NCBI RefSeq assembly: GCF_900107255.1
Contig: NZ_FNPH01000009.1
Location: 62,001-126,000 of the forward strand
Direction of reading: 5' to 3'
Source: Micromonospora pattaloongensis
GTDB lineage: Bacteria > Actinomycetota > Actinomycetes > Mycobacteriales > Micromonosporaceae
DNA: 64,000 bases
In this document: positions 23,526 to 32,319 of the stretch, piece after piece
Numbering within the stretch: position 1 is the first letter of the stretch
How the letters are laid out: each line of letters opens with the position of its first letter
The notes under the pieces: model-generated
Database searches by the model: none
What the model saw: only the letters and a program-made list of their open reading frames with translations
What the model was told of the DNA's origin: nothing
Translations under genes and position numbers: made by a program

Positions 23526-24758
23526 TCACGGGGTCACCCCGGCGAGCAGCAACTGCTTCCACGACTGGTCACCGGCCAACCGGGCCTGCCCGCCGGTGCC
23601 GCCGAACTGCAGCGGCCGGCCGTCCGGGCCGAGCACGAGGCCGGTGGCCGGATCGAACCCGGCCAGCGCGGGCGGGGCCGGGTCGGCGGGGGCGGGCGCG
23701 GGGCGCGGACCATCCGCGCCCGGCCGGGGCGCGTTCCCCGCCCCGCGCACCCCCGGCTGGCCGGACCGGCAGCCGCCCGCGCCGTCGTTGACGCACGCGG
23801 GCGGGTCGCCCGCGTTGACGACGAGGCCGAGATGGACGGTGCCGTCGCCGGGGGTCACCGTGAAGCCCCCCGCGACCGCCATCGGATACACCACGAGCAT
23901 CTGCTCGATGCCGGGCAACCGCCGCGCCGCGATGCCGTTGACCGTCACCAGGTTGCCCACCAGCGTGCCGATCGCCGGATCCAGGCCGCGCAGCAGCGCG
24001 ACCAGCTCCCGGCCGGCGGGCGGCCCCGCGGTCAGCAGCCGGCGCAGGTCGGGGTCGGACGCGCGGACCGTCTCGGCGAGCCGGGCGAGCCCGTCGGCCC
24101 AGCGGCGCAGCGCGTCGGCCGACTCGGCCTGGGTGGCGAGCACCGTGCGCCCGTCGCGGATCAACGCCAGCGTCTCGGGCAGCGTCGCGCTCGCCTCGGC
24201 CAGGAGCGCGTCACCGGCGTCGAGGATGCGTCCCAGCGCCGCCTCGTTGCCCTCGAACGCGGTGCCCAGTTCGGTGATGAGCACGGTCAGGTCGTCGGCG
24301 TCGACCGAGCGCACCAGCGCGTCCAGGTTGGCCAGCAGCGTCTCCGGGGGCAGCGGCACGCCGGTGCGCTCCCGCGGGATCACCGCCCCGTCGCGCAGGT
24401 ACGGGCCCGCGTCGCGTTCCGGACGCAGGTCCAGGTACTGCTCGCCGACCGCGGAGCGCTGCGACACCACCGCCCACAGATCGGTGGGCACCCGGGTCCC
24501 GCGCTGCAGCCGCAGCTCCGCACGGACCCCGTCGCCGCGCAGCCGCACCGCGTCGACCCGCCCGACCGGCACCCCCCGGTACGTGACGGGCGCGTTCGGA
24601 AAGAGCCCGCCGGCGTGCGCCAGCTCGACGTGCACCCGCAGACCGCCGCCGAGCAGGCGCTCGCCCAGCCCGACGTAGCGCACCGCGACGTAGCTGACGC
24701 CGAGGAGGCTCACCACCAGGAAGAGCACTACCTGCGCTTTCGCCGTACGTCCGATCAC
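23526..24758 (-). CDS. mceF: Mce family protein, MceF position
   Basis: 410 residues. One N-terminal transmembrane helix (VVLFLVVSLLGVSYVAVRYVG) is followed by the MCE/MlaD domain (LRVHVELAHAGGLFPNAPV, YRGVPVGRVDAVRL, GEQYLDLRP), a long helical region (130-290) that would form the channel needle, and a Pro/Gly/Ala-rich tail. MceA-F form a hetero-hexameric tunnel carrying lipids or sterols toward the YrbE permease. The GTG at 24758 overlaps the mceE stop in a GTGA arrangement. Confidence 0.88.
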   Translation of the reverse strand: MIGRTAKAQVVLFLVVSLLGVSYVAVRYVGLGERLLGGGLRVHVELAHAGGLFPNAPVTYRGVPVGRVDAVRLRGDGVRAELRLQRGTRVPTDLWAVVSQRSAVGEQYLDLRPERDAGPYLRDGAVIPRERTGVPLPPETLLANLDALVRSVDADDLTVLITELGTAFEGNEAALGRILDAGDALLAEASATLPETLALIRDGRTVLATQAESADALRRWADGLARLAETVRASDPDLRRLLTAGPPAGRELVALLRGLDPAIGTLVGNLVTVNGIAARRLPGIEQMLVVYPMAVAGGFTVTPGDGTVHLGLVVNAGDPPACVNDGAGGCRSGQPGVRGAGNAPRPGADGPRPAPAPADPAPPALAGFDPATGLVLGPDGRPLQFGGTGGQARLAGDQSWKQLLLAGVTP

Positions 24759-26155
24759 GGCCGCAGCCCTCCTCTCAGCACATCGGGCAGAGTGCCGATC
24801 TGACCGGTCACCGCGCCGGTGGGCGGCGCGGGCAGGCACTCGGGCGACAGCACGGTGCCCGGCGGCAGCTCGGTGTCCGGCGGCAGGAACGTGCCGGGCG
24901 GCACCACGCCCTTCGGCGGGAGCAGCCCGCCGGGCGGGACCGGGGAGCCGGGCCTGAGCAGCACGCAGCCGGGCGGCAGCAGGCAGTCCTTCGGCGGCGT
25001 GAAGGTCGGCGGGAACGCGTCGGGCTTCGGCAGACACTTCGGTGGCAGCAGCTCGGGCAGCCCCGGCACCAGCCCGCCGGGGTGCGGCAGCGCGGGCCCC
25101 GGCGGTCGCGTTGGCGCGGCGGGCCGCGCCGCCGCCGACCGGGCCGGCGCCGGGGCGGCCGCGACGAGGTTGGCCAGGATCGACGCCGCGTCGAGGTCGG
25201 CGGTGACCGAGAGGTTCATGAAGTCGCCGACGATCGCGCCGGTGACGTTGGGCGGGAACGGGTACGACAGCATGAAGTCCATCGACTTCGGCAGGTCGTC
25301 GCCGGCGCGGACGAGCTGTTCCAGGATGGGTTGCAGGGCGCGGACGCTGGCCACCGTGTCCTTCCGGGTCTCGGTCACGACGCGGGTGCCGACCCGGCCG
25401 AGCTCGCCGAGGGCGGTCAGCGCGCCGGTCAGCTGGGCGCGCTGCTCCGCCAGCACCGTGACGCCGGGCGCGAGCGCGTCGACCGCGTCGCCGATGACCT
25501 GCTGCTGCCGCGCGAGGCGTCCGCTGAGCCGGTCCAACGCCTCGACCGCCCGGACGAGGTCCGCCTTCTGCCGTTCCAGCCCGCCGATGAACGCGTCGAG
25601 TTGACGCAGCGCGTCGCGCGCCGCGGCCTCCCGACCGTCCAGCGCCGCCACCAGCTCCTCGTTGATGGTCTTGAGCTGCGCCAGGCCGCCGCCGTTGAGC
25701 AGCAGGCCGAGCGCGGCGAGCACCTCCTCGACCTCCGCCGACCGCCGGGTGCGGGACAGCGGGATGACGGCGCCGTCGCCGAGACCACCGTGGGCGTCCT
25801 CGGTGACCGGCGCCGCGACCGCGACGTACTTCTCCCCCAGCAGGCTGCTCTGCCGCACCGCGGCGGTGGCGTTGGCGGGCAGCCGGACGGCGCGGTCGAT
25901 GCGGACCCGCGCCCGCGCGGTCCAGCCCGACAGCGAGATCTCCTCCACGCTGCCGACGGTCACGTCATCGACCTTCACGGCGGCCTGCGGCACCAGGTCG
26001 AGCACGTCGGCGAACTCGATGGTGACCCGGTATCCGGGCCCGGACGGGGCGCCGCCGGGCAGCGGCACGTCGGTCAGGGTCGGCACGTCGCACCCGGTCG
26101 CCAGCACGGCGACGGCGAGGGCGCCGCCCAGCGCCCGCCGCAGCCGGGGGCTCAT
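24755..26155 (-). CDS. mceE: Mce family lipoprotein, MceE position
   Basis: 466 residues. The N-terminus is a lipoprotein signal with VLATGC (Cys22), the feature that marks the fifth gene of actinobacterial mce operons. The MCE domain follows (YRVTIEFADVLDLVPQAAVKV, LLGEKYVAVA), then a helical needle region (150-300). The last ~120 residues are an unusual Pro/Gly/Leu tail with repeated PPG-type motifs and six or so cysteines. The ATG overlaps the mceD stop by four bases (ATGA). Confidence 0.88.
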   Translation of the reverse strand: MSPRLRRALGGALAVAVLATGCDVPTLTDVPLPGGAPSGPGYRVTIEFADVLDLVPQAAVKVDDVTVGSVEEISLSGWTARARVRIDRAVRLPANATAAVRQSSLLGEKYVAVAAPVTEDAHGGLGDGAVIPLSRTRRSAEVEEVLAALGLLLNGGGLAQLKTINEELVAALDGREAAARDALRQLDAFIGGLERQKADLVRAVEALDRLSGRLARQQQVIGDAVDALAPGVTVLAEQRAQLTGALTALGELGRVGTRVVTETRKDTVASVRALQPILEQLVRAGDDLPKSMDFMLSYPFPPNVTGAIVGDFMNLSVTADLDAASILANLVAAAPAPARSAAARPAAPTRPPGPALPHPGGLVPGLPELLPPKCLPKPDAFPPTFTPPKDCLLPPGCVLLRPGSPVPPGGLLPPKGVVPPGTFLPPDTELPPGTVLSPECLPAPPTGAVTGQIGTLPDVLRGGLRP

Positions 26156-27402
26156 CGCCGGCCCCGCAGGATGCCGCCGAGGGTCGGATCGGTGGCGCCG
26201 CCCGGCGCCCCGGCGGGCACCGGCACCCCGGACACGTTCAACGGTGCCGACGGGGACGTGCCCGGTGGGACCGTACCGGTCGCCGGGGGGCCGGGCGGCA
26301 GCTTGAGCAGCTTCCGCAGCTGATCGGTCATCGGCAGCTTCCGCGCGTGCAGCGTCTGCGCGAGCGCGACGCACTTGCTCGGCACCTGCGTCGCCGCCAG
26401 CAGGTCCACCATCAGCGAACAGACGAAGCTGGCCGGGTCGTACGGGCCCATCGCGTTGTCACGGGTGTCCAGCGTGCCCGAGCGGGGGTTGTAGGAGAGG
26501 TTGAGATTGGACACCGCCAGCGGGGTGACGTCCAGGATGTCGATGACCGCCTGCTGCTGTCGCACCAGCACTCCGGTGATGTCGGCGAGCGCTGTCACGT
26601 TGGACGCCAGCGCGCCGCGGTTCTGCTTGACGAACGCGGTGACGTCGGCCAGCGCGGTGGCGAGGTGGCGCAGCGCCGCGGCCAGCTCGTCGCGCTCGCC
26701 GGCGAGCTGCTGCGCGACGTCGGCGAGCTGGACGTTGAAGGTGCGCACCTGCCGGTCGCTATCGGCCAGCGCGGTGGTGAAGCGCTGCAGGTTGGCGACC
26801 GAGCCGAACAGGTCCTGCCGGCCGTCGGCGAGCGTGCCGAGAGCGCGGGACAGCCCGTCGAGGGAGTCGCCCAGCGCCGCTCCGTTGCCCTCCAGGTTCG
26901 CCCGCCCCGTGGCGACCAGCTCCGACAGGGCGCCGTCGGCGTTGGCCCCCTCGGGTCCCAGCGCCCGGTTGACGTCGTCGAGCGAGCGGTAGATGTCGTC
27001 GATCTCCATCGGCGACGCGGTCCGGGTGACCGGCAGTTCGGCGCCGTCCGGCAGCGCCGGGCCCCCGGCGTACGCGGGGGTGAGCTGGACGTAGCGATCG
27101 CTGACCACGCTGGGCGGGACGATCAGCGCCTGCGCGTCGGCCGGGATGTCGATCCCGTGGTCGTAGCGCAGCTCCACCCGCACCGTGCGCCCCTGCGGCA
27201 CGACCGCGACCACCTCGCCGACGCGGACGCCGAGCACCCGCATGTCGGAGCCGGGGTGCACGCCGACGGCGCGGTCGAAGTGGGCCACGAGCCGGCGCTG
27301 CGGCGACTCCTGCCGCCACACGACGACGCCGGCGGCGGCCGCGAGCGCGGCGGTCGTGCCGGCGGCGACCAACAGTCGCCAGCGCCCCGTCGGACCGGGC
27401 AT
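26152..27402 (-). CDS. mceD: Mce family protein, MceD position
   Basis: 416 residues: transmembrane helix at about 10-28, MCE domain (LVAHFDRAVGVHPGSDMRV, LGVRVGEVVAVVP, SDRYVQLTPAY), helical region of about 130-300 with regular heptads, and a Pro-rich tail. The sequence NLNLSYNPRSGTLDTRDN before the tail is a common closing block in mycobacterial-type Mce proteins. Its ATG overlaps the mceC stop by one base (TGATG), indicating coupled translation. Confidence 0.88.
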   Translation of the reverse strand: MPGPTGRWRLLVAAGTTAALAAAAGVVVWRQESPQRRLVAHFDRAVGVHPGSDMRVLGVRVGEVVAVVPQGRTVRVELRYDHGIDIPADAQALIVPPSVVSDRYVQLTPAYAGGPALPDGAELPVTRTASPMEIDDIYRSLDDVNRALGPEGANADGALSELVATGRANLEGNGAALGDSLDGLSRALGTLADGRQDLFGSVANLQRFTTALADSDRQVRTFNVQLADVAQQLAGERDELAAALRHLATALADVTAFVKQNRGALASNVTALADITGVLVRQQQAVIDILDVTPLAVSNLNLSYNPRSGTLDTRDNAMGPYDPASFVCSLMVDLLAATQVPSKCVALAQTLHARKLPMTDQLRKLLKLPPGPPATGTVPPGTSPSAPLNVSGVPVPAGAPGGATDPTLGGILRGRR

Positions 27403-28385
27403 CAGCGTCCTCCCGTCGTCGGCTGGTAGGGCTGCAACAGCCCGGACACGTACGAGTCGAACCAGCGGCCGTTGCCCACCACGTTCGCGAAGGCGGACAC
27501 GAACGGGCCCATCCGCTGCAGCGTCCGCTCCAGGTCGTCGCGGTTGCGCTGCAGGATGGCGACCACGTCGCGCAACTGCTTCAGCGCCGGGGCGAGCTGG
27601 GCCCGGTTGTCGGCGACCAGTCCGGAGAGCTGGGTGGCGAGCTCGTTCGTGCCGACCAGCAGCTCGTGGATCGCGTCGCGGCGCCGGCTCACCTCGGCGA
27701 GCAGCGCCGCGCCGTCGGCGACCAGCTTGCGGAACTCCTCGTCGCGGTCGGCGAGCACGTCGGTGACGGTGCGGGCCCGGGCGAGCAGCGTACGCAGCTC
27801 GGCGTCGCGCTCGGCCACGGTCCGGGAGAGCCGGGACAGTCCGTCCAGTGCGGAGTGCGCGCTGGCCGGGGTGTCGGCGAAGGTCTGCGACAGCGTCCGG
27901 AACGCGGCGGCGAGCTGCCCGGTGTCGATCTGCTCGATGGTGTCGGCGAGCCCGGTCACCGCCTGCATCACGTCGAAGGGCGACGCGGTGCGGCTGGTCG
28001 GGATCTCCTCCCCCTCGCGCAGCCGTCCCGGCCCGGCCGGCGTCAGCGCCAGGTACTTCTGGCCGAGCACCGTCTTGATCCGGATCGTCGCGCCGGTCTC
28101 GCGTCCCAGCCGCACGTCGTCGGCGTCGACCCGGAACCGCACCCGCACGTACGGCTGCGCGCCGCGCGCCAGCTCCACGCCGGTCACCTTGCCGACCCGC
28201 ACCCCGGCCACCCGGACCTCGTTGCCGGGCGTGAGGCCGCTGGCGTCGCGGAACGCCGCCTGGTACGCCCGCCCGGTCAGCCCGCTGAGCCGGTCGAGCT
28301 GGAAGGCGGCGAGCACCACGCCGGCGAGCACGATCAGCCCGATCGCGCCGATGACGACGGGGTTGCGTTCCCGGAACGGCTTCAT
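27402..28385 (-). CDS. mceC: Mce family protein, MceC position
   Basis: 327 residues. MKPFRERNPVVIGAIGLIVL contains the membrane anchor; the MCE domain runs about 38-115 (YQAAFRDASGLTPGNEVRV, AGVRVGKVTGVEL, LGQKYLALTPAG). A helical stretch (140-290) follows, without the long Pro-rich tail seen in MceA, D, E and F. The ATG is preceded by GGGAGG and overlaps the mceB stop by four bases. Function as in the other subunits. Confidence 0.88.
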   Translation of the reverse strand: MKPFRERNPVVIGAIGLIVLAGVVLAAFQLDRLSGLTGRAYQAAFRDASGLTPGNEVRVAGVRVGKVTGVELARGAQPYVRVRFRVDADDVRLGRETGATIRIKTVLGQKYLALTPAGPGRLREGEEIPTSRTASPFDVMQAVTGLADTIEQIDTGQLAAAFRTLSQTFADTPASAHSALDGLSRLSRTVAERDAELRTLLARARTVTDVLADRDEEFRKLVADGAALLAEVSRRRDAIHELLVGTNELATQLSGLVADNRAQLAPALKQLRDVVAILQRNRDDLERTLQRMGPFVSAFANVVGNGRWFDSYVSGLLQPYQPTTGGR

Positions 28386-29413
28386 CGGGCACCTCCCGCG
28401 CTGCACCGGGCGGCGGAGGAACTGAAGGTGGCGGCGTTCAGCTCCTGCCCCCCGGCCACCACCCGACCGTCGAAGTCGCAGAGGTAGTAGTTCAACCACG
28501 ATCCGTACGAGGCGGTGCGGGTGAGCGCCTCGTAGCGCTCGGGCAGCCGCCCGAGCGTGGCGTCGATGACCGTGGAGTTGCGGTTGAGGGTGCCGGCGAG
28601 CTCGTGCAGCGCGCGTACGTCGGCGGCGAGCGCCGGGCGGACGTCGCGCAGCAGTCCGGCGGTCGCCCCGGTGAGGTCGCCGAGGTTGGTCAGCGCGTCG
28701 CCGATGGCGGCGCGGTCGGCGGCCAGCCCGGAGACGAACTGCTGCAGCTGGCTGATGGTCTGGTCCAGGTTCCGGTCGCGGTTCGCGAGGGTGCCGAGCA
28801 CGCTGTTGAGGTTGGTGATGACCCGCCCGATCACGGCGTCGCGGTCAGCGAGGGTGTTGGTCAGCGACGCGGTGCGTTGCAGCAGGCTCGCCACGGTGCC
28901 GCTCTCGCCCTGCAGCACCTGGATGATCTCGTACGCGAGCTTGTTGACCTCGTTCGGCGACAGCGCGGTGAACAGCGGGCGGAACCCGTTGAAGAGCACG
29001 GTCAGGTCCAGCGCCGGCGTGGTCCGGGCGAGCGGGATCAGGCCGCCGCGCGGCAGCGGCCGGCCGTCACCGGGCCCCTCGGTCAGCGCCACGTACCGCT
29101 GTCCCACCAGGTTCCGGTACCGGATCTTCGCGCGGACGCTGGTCGCGAGCGGCACGTCGGCCTCGACGGTGAAGGTGACCTCGGCGACGGTGTCCTCGAC
29201 GACCCGGATGTCGCGGACCTGCCCGACGCGCACCCCCGCGATCCGCACGTCGTCGCCGGGCAGCAGCCCGGTGACGTCGGTGAACCGCGCGCGGTAGCTC
29301 ACCCCGCCGGTCGACAGCGAGCCGAGGGTCTGGGCGAGCAGGCCGGTCAGCACCAGCGTCACCGCGGCGAAGATGATCAGCTTCACCAGGGGCGCCATCG
29401 TCTTCCGGTTCAT
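28382..29413 (-). CDS. mceB: Mce family protein, MceB position
   Basis: 343 residues. An N-terminal helix (LVKLIIFAAVTLVLTGLLA) anchors it; the MCE domain has YRARFTDVTGLLPGDDVRI, AGVRVGQVRDIRV and VGQRYVALTEG. The needle region carries NEVNKLAYEIIQVLQGES, a block typical of MceB proteins. It ends with YYLCDFDGRVV and a short Cys-containing tail. Four-base overlaps with mceA and mceC place it in one coupled transcript. Confidence 0.88.
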   Translation of the reverse strand: MNRKTMAPLVKLIIFAAVTLVLTGLLAQTLGSLSTGGVSYRARFTDVTGLLPGDDVRIAGVRVGQVRDIRVVEDTVAEVTFTVEADVPLATSVRAKIRYRNLVGQRYVALTEGPGDGRPLPRGGLIPLARTTPALDLTVLFNGFRPLFTALSPNEVNKLAYEIIQVLQGESGTVASLLQRTASLTNTLADRDAVIGRVITNLNSVLGTLANRDRNLDQTISQLQQFVSGLAADRAAIGDALTNLGDLTGATAGLLRDVRPALAADVRALHELAGTLNRNSTVIDATLGRLPERYEALTRTASYGSWLNYYLCDFDGRVVAGGQELNAATFSSSAARCSAGGAR

Positions 29414-30693
29414 GGCACGTTCACCACCGCTCCGCGCAGCAGCGGACCCCAGAGCAGGACCGCGATGTCGGGGACGTCCACCGGCGGCGTCCCGGTGACC
29501 GCGCCGACGAGGGGCTTGACCAGGGCGCGCTCCTGCATCGTGGCCGCGTACCCCATGGCGGCGACGGGCGGCGCGGGCGCGGCGGCCGCCGTCCCGACCG
29601 GCAGCGGCGTGCGGGGGCGGGCGCCGGCGTAGTCGTAGCCGTCGTTGATCGGCGCCTCCGGCGCCGGGGCCGGCGGGTTCGGCAGGTGACGGCAGTCCGG
29701 CCCGTTCTTCGCGCCGTAGACCGGCTCGTCGCGGCCGGGCTCGTACCGGCCGCCGTCCCGGGTCACCTCCAGGGTGATCCGCATCCGGCCGCCGGCGAAC
29801 ACCTCCTCGACCCGGGGCTGCAACTTGACCAGGCCGCGCATCAGGCACGGGTACTCGGGGGCGTACGCGGCGAGCAGCTGCAGCACCGGCCGGCTCACCG
29901 TGCCGAGCCGGATGAGCTGGTCGCCGTGGCGGTCGAGGAAGATCCGGGTCACGTCGGCCGCGTCGGTGGTCCCGGCGAGGAACGCGTCGAGCTGGGTGCG
30001 CTGGTCACCGATGGTGCGGGCGGTCACCGTCACGTCGCGCAGCACCGCGAGCAGGTCCGGCAGCGCGCTGTCGTAGCTGTCCAGCACCGTGGCGAGCGTG
30101 CGGACGTCCTCGGCGATCGTCGGCATCGCCGGGTTCAGCTGGCGCAGGTAGTCGGCGAGCCGGGTCAGGTTCGCGCCGAGCTGCTCGCCACGGCCGTCGA
30201 GCGCGGTGGCGACCGCGCTCAGCGTCGCGGCGAGCTGATCGGGCCGGATGGACTGCAGCAGCGGCAGCGCCTCGTCGAGGACGCGTTCGAGTTCCACGGC
30301 GGTGCGGCTGCGGTCCTGGGTGATGACCGCGCCGTCGCGCAGCGGCGGGGCCGCGGTGTGCGGCGGCGCGACCAGCTCGACGTACCGCTCACCGAAGAGC
30401 GTCTTGGGCAGCAGCCGCGCGGTGACGTCGGCCGGGATCCGGCCGATCGTCGCCGGGTCGAGCGCCAGCCGGAGCTCGGCGCCGCCGCCCTCGGTGCGCA
30501 CCGAGCGGACGTCACCGACGATCACGCCGCGCACCTTGACGTCGGCGCCCTCGTTGAGGTGCAGGCCGGCGCGGTCGGCGCGCAGGGTGACCCAGGCGAC
30601 CGGCGTGAACGCCTTGCGGTACTGCAGCACCGACGCGGTCAGCGCGACCGCCAGCAGTGCGATGAAGACGATGCCGAGCAGCCGATGTCTCAT
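29410..30693 (-). CDS. mceA: Mce family protein, MceA position
   Basis: 427 residues and the first Mce subunit of the operon. Transmembrane helix MRHRLLGIVFIALLAVALTA; MCE domain with WVTLRADRAGLHLNEGADV, VRGVIVGDVRSVR and LFGERYVELVAPP; helical needle (125-270); then an Ala/Pro-rich tail of about 110 residues. It would be exposed at the outer end of the lipid channel. It starts 4 nt after the stop of the second YrbE permease gene. Confidence 0.9.
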   Translation of the reverse strand: MRHRLLGIVFIALLAVALTASVLQYRKAFTPVAWVTLRADRAGLHLNEGADVKVRGVIVGDVRSVRTEGGGAELRLALDPATIGRIPADVTARLLPKTLFGERYVELVAPPHTAAPPLRDGAVITQDRSRTAVELERVLDEALPLLQSIRPDQLAATLSAVATALDGRGEQLGANLTRLADYLRQLNPAMPTIAEDVRTLATVLDSYDSALPDLLAVLRDVTVTARTIGDQRTQLDAFLAGTTDAADVTRIFLDRHGDQLIRLGTVSRPVLQLLAAYAPEYPCLMRGLVKLQPRVEEVFAGGRMRITLEVTRDGGRYEPGRDEPVYGAKNGPDCRHLPNPPAPAPEAPINDGYDYAGARPRTPLPVGTAAAAPAPPVAAMGYAATMQERALVKPLVGAVTGTPPVDVPDIAVLLWGPLLRGAVVNVP

Positions 30694-30697
30694 GCCC

Positions 30698-31501
30698 TCA
30701 CCCCGCGATCCGGACGGTGGTGGTCGCGCCCCAGATGGCCAGCGACAGGAAGAAGTCGACGACGTTGACGGCGACGATCGCCAACCGCACCGCCCGGCCG
30801 ACCGCCACCCCGACGCCGGCCGGGCCGCCGCTGGCGGTGTAGCCGTAGTAGCAGTGCACGAGCACCACGATCACGCTGAAGACCAGCACCTTGGCGAAGG
30901 ACCAGAGCACGTCCACCGGCGGCAGGAAGAGGTGGAAGTAGTAGTCGTACGTCCCGGCCGACTGTCCGAAATAGACGACGGCGATGGTGCGGGTCGCCAG
31001 GTAGCTGGAGAGCAGGCCGACCACGTAGAGCGGGATCACCGCGATGAAGCCGGCGATCATCCGGGTGGTGACGAGGAACGGCAGCGACGGGATGCCCATC
31101 ACCTCCAGCGCGTCCACCTCCTCGGAGATGCGCATCGCGCCGAGCTGCGCCGTGAACCCGCAGCCGACGGTGGCCGACAGCGCCAGCGCGGCGACCAGCG
31201 GTGAGATCTCGCGTGTGTTGAAGTACGCCGAGACGAACCCGGTGAAGGCGCTGCTGCCGATCTGGTTGAGCGCCTGGTAGCCCTGCAGCCCGACCTCGGT
31301 GCCGGTGAAGAAGGTGAGGAAGCAGATGATCCCGACCGTGCCGCCGGCCACCGCCAGCGCCCCGGAGCCGAAGCTCACCTCGGCGAGCAGCCGCACCACC
31401 TCGCGCTTGTAGCGCCGCAGCGTGCGCGGGGCCCACGCGAACGCCCGCAGGTAGAAGGCGAGCTGGGCGCCCAGGTCGTCCAGGAACCGCACCACCGGCA
31501 T
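30698..31501 (-). CDS. yrbEB: YrbE/MlaE-family permease, second copy
   Basis: 267 residues with about five membrane helices. MlaE signatures include TGTEVGLQGYQALNQIGSSAF, GFTAQLGAMRISEEVDALEVMGI (the cytoplasmic coupling helix with the EExDALE motif) and YYGYTASGGPAGVGVAVGRAV. Two different YrbE subunits form the membrane core that receives lipid from the Mce tunnel. It follows yrbEA after one base. Confidence 0.92.
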   Translation of the reverse strand: MPVVRFLDDLGAQLAFYLRAFAWAPRTLRRYKREVVRLLAEVSFGSGALAVAGGTVGIICFLTFFTGTEVGLQGYQALNQIGSSAFTGFVSAYFNTREISPLVAALALSATVGCGFTAQLGAMRISEEVDALEVMGIPSLPFLVTTRMIAGFIAVIPLYVVGLLSSYLATRTIAVVYFGQSAGTYDYYFHLFLPPVDVLWSFAKVLVFSVIVVLVHCYYGYTASGGPAGVGVAVGRAVRLAIVAVNVVDFFLSLAIWGATTTVRIAG

Positions 31502-31502
31502 C

Positions 31503-32270
31503 TCACGTCCCCTTCTGCGGCACGACCTGGAAATACACGGCGGTGATGACGAAGTTCAGCGCGAACAGCAGCATGAAGGTGATCACGACGCTCTGATTGA
31601 CCGCGTCGCCCACCCCCTTCGGCCCACCGCGCGCGGTCATCCCCTTGTACGACGCGACCAGCGCCGCGGCCGCGCCGAACAGCAGCGCCTTGATCTCGCC
31701 GACCACCAGGTCGGGCAGCTGCCCCAGCGCCTGGAAGCTGGCCAGGTACGCGCCCGGCGTGCCGCCCTGCATGACCACGTTGAAGAAATAGCCGCCGGAG
31801 ACGCCGACGACGCTGACCAGGCCGTTGAGCAGCACGGCGACCAGCATCGAGGCGACCACCCGCGGCGCCACCAGGCGGTGCATCGGGTCGATGCCGAGCA
31901 CCTCCATCGCGTCCAACTCCTCGCGGATCTTCCGCGAGCCGAGGTCCGCGCAGATCGCCGAGCCGCCCGCGCCGGCGATGATCAGCGCGGTCACGATCGG
32001 GCCGGCCTCGCGGACCACGGCGAGCACCGAGGCCGCCCCGGTGAACGACTGCGCGCCGAGCTGCCGCACCAGCGAGCCGAGCTGCAAGGCGATGACGGCG
32101 CCGAACGGGATGGATACGAGCGCGGCCGGCAGGATCGACACCGAGCTGATGAACCAGGCCTGCTGAATGAACTCGCGCACCTGGAACGGCCGGCGGCCCA
32201 GGCCGCGCAGCGCGTCCAGGCAGAACGCGAAGAACGTCCCCGCCTGCGCGACCCCCGAGGCGACCCTCAT
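31503..32270 (-). CDS. yrbEA: YrbE/MlaE-family permease, first copy
   Basis: 255 residues. It carries the MlaE motifs IPFGAVIALQLGSLVRQLGA, GGSAICADLGSRKIREELDAMEVLGI and YKGMTARGGPKGVGDAVNQS. As in other actinobacterial mce loci it is encoded just before its paralogue. The ATG at 32270 is 49 nt after the ATPase stop; the site upstream is only weakly Shine-Dalgarno-like (GGGGCGACGG). Confidence 0.92.
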   Translation of the reverse strand: MRVASGVAQAGTFFAFCLDALRGLGRRPFQVREFIQQAWFISSVSILPAALVSIPFGAVIALQLGSLVRQLGAQSFTGAASVLAVVREAGPIVTALIIAGAGGSAICADLGSRKIREELDAMEVLGIDPMHRLVAPRVVASMLVAVLLNGLVSVVGVSGGYFFNVVMQGGTPGAYLASFQALGQLPDLVVGEIKALLFGAAAALVASYKGMTARGGPKGVGDAVNQSVVITFMLLFALNFVITAVYFQVVPQKGT

Positions 32271-32319
32271 CCGTCGCCCCTCCGTGCGCGACCGCGGCCG
32301 GCGAGCTCGGTCCCCGCGC

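Noticed and set aside
24819-26323. Long plus-strand frames opposite mceE
   Set aside because: Shadows of the Mce genes; no start signals and no conserved motifs.
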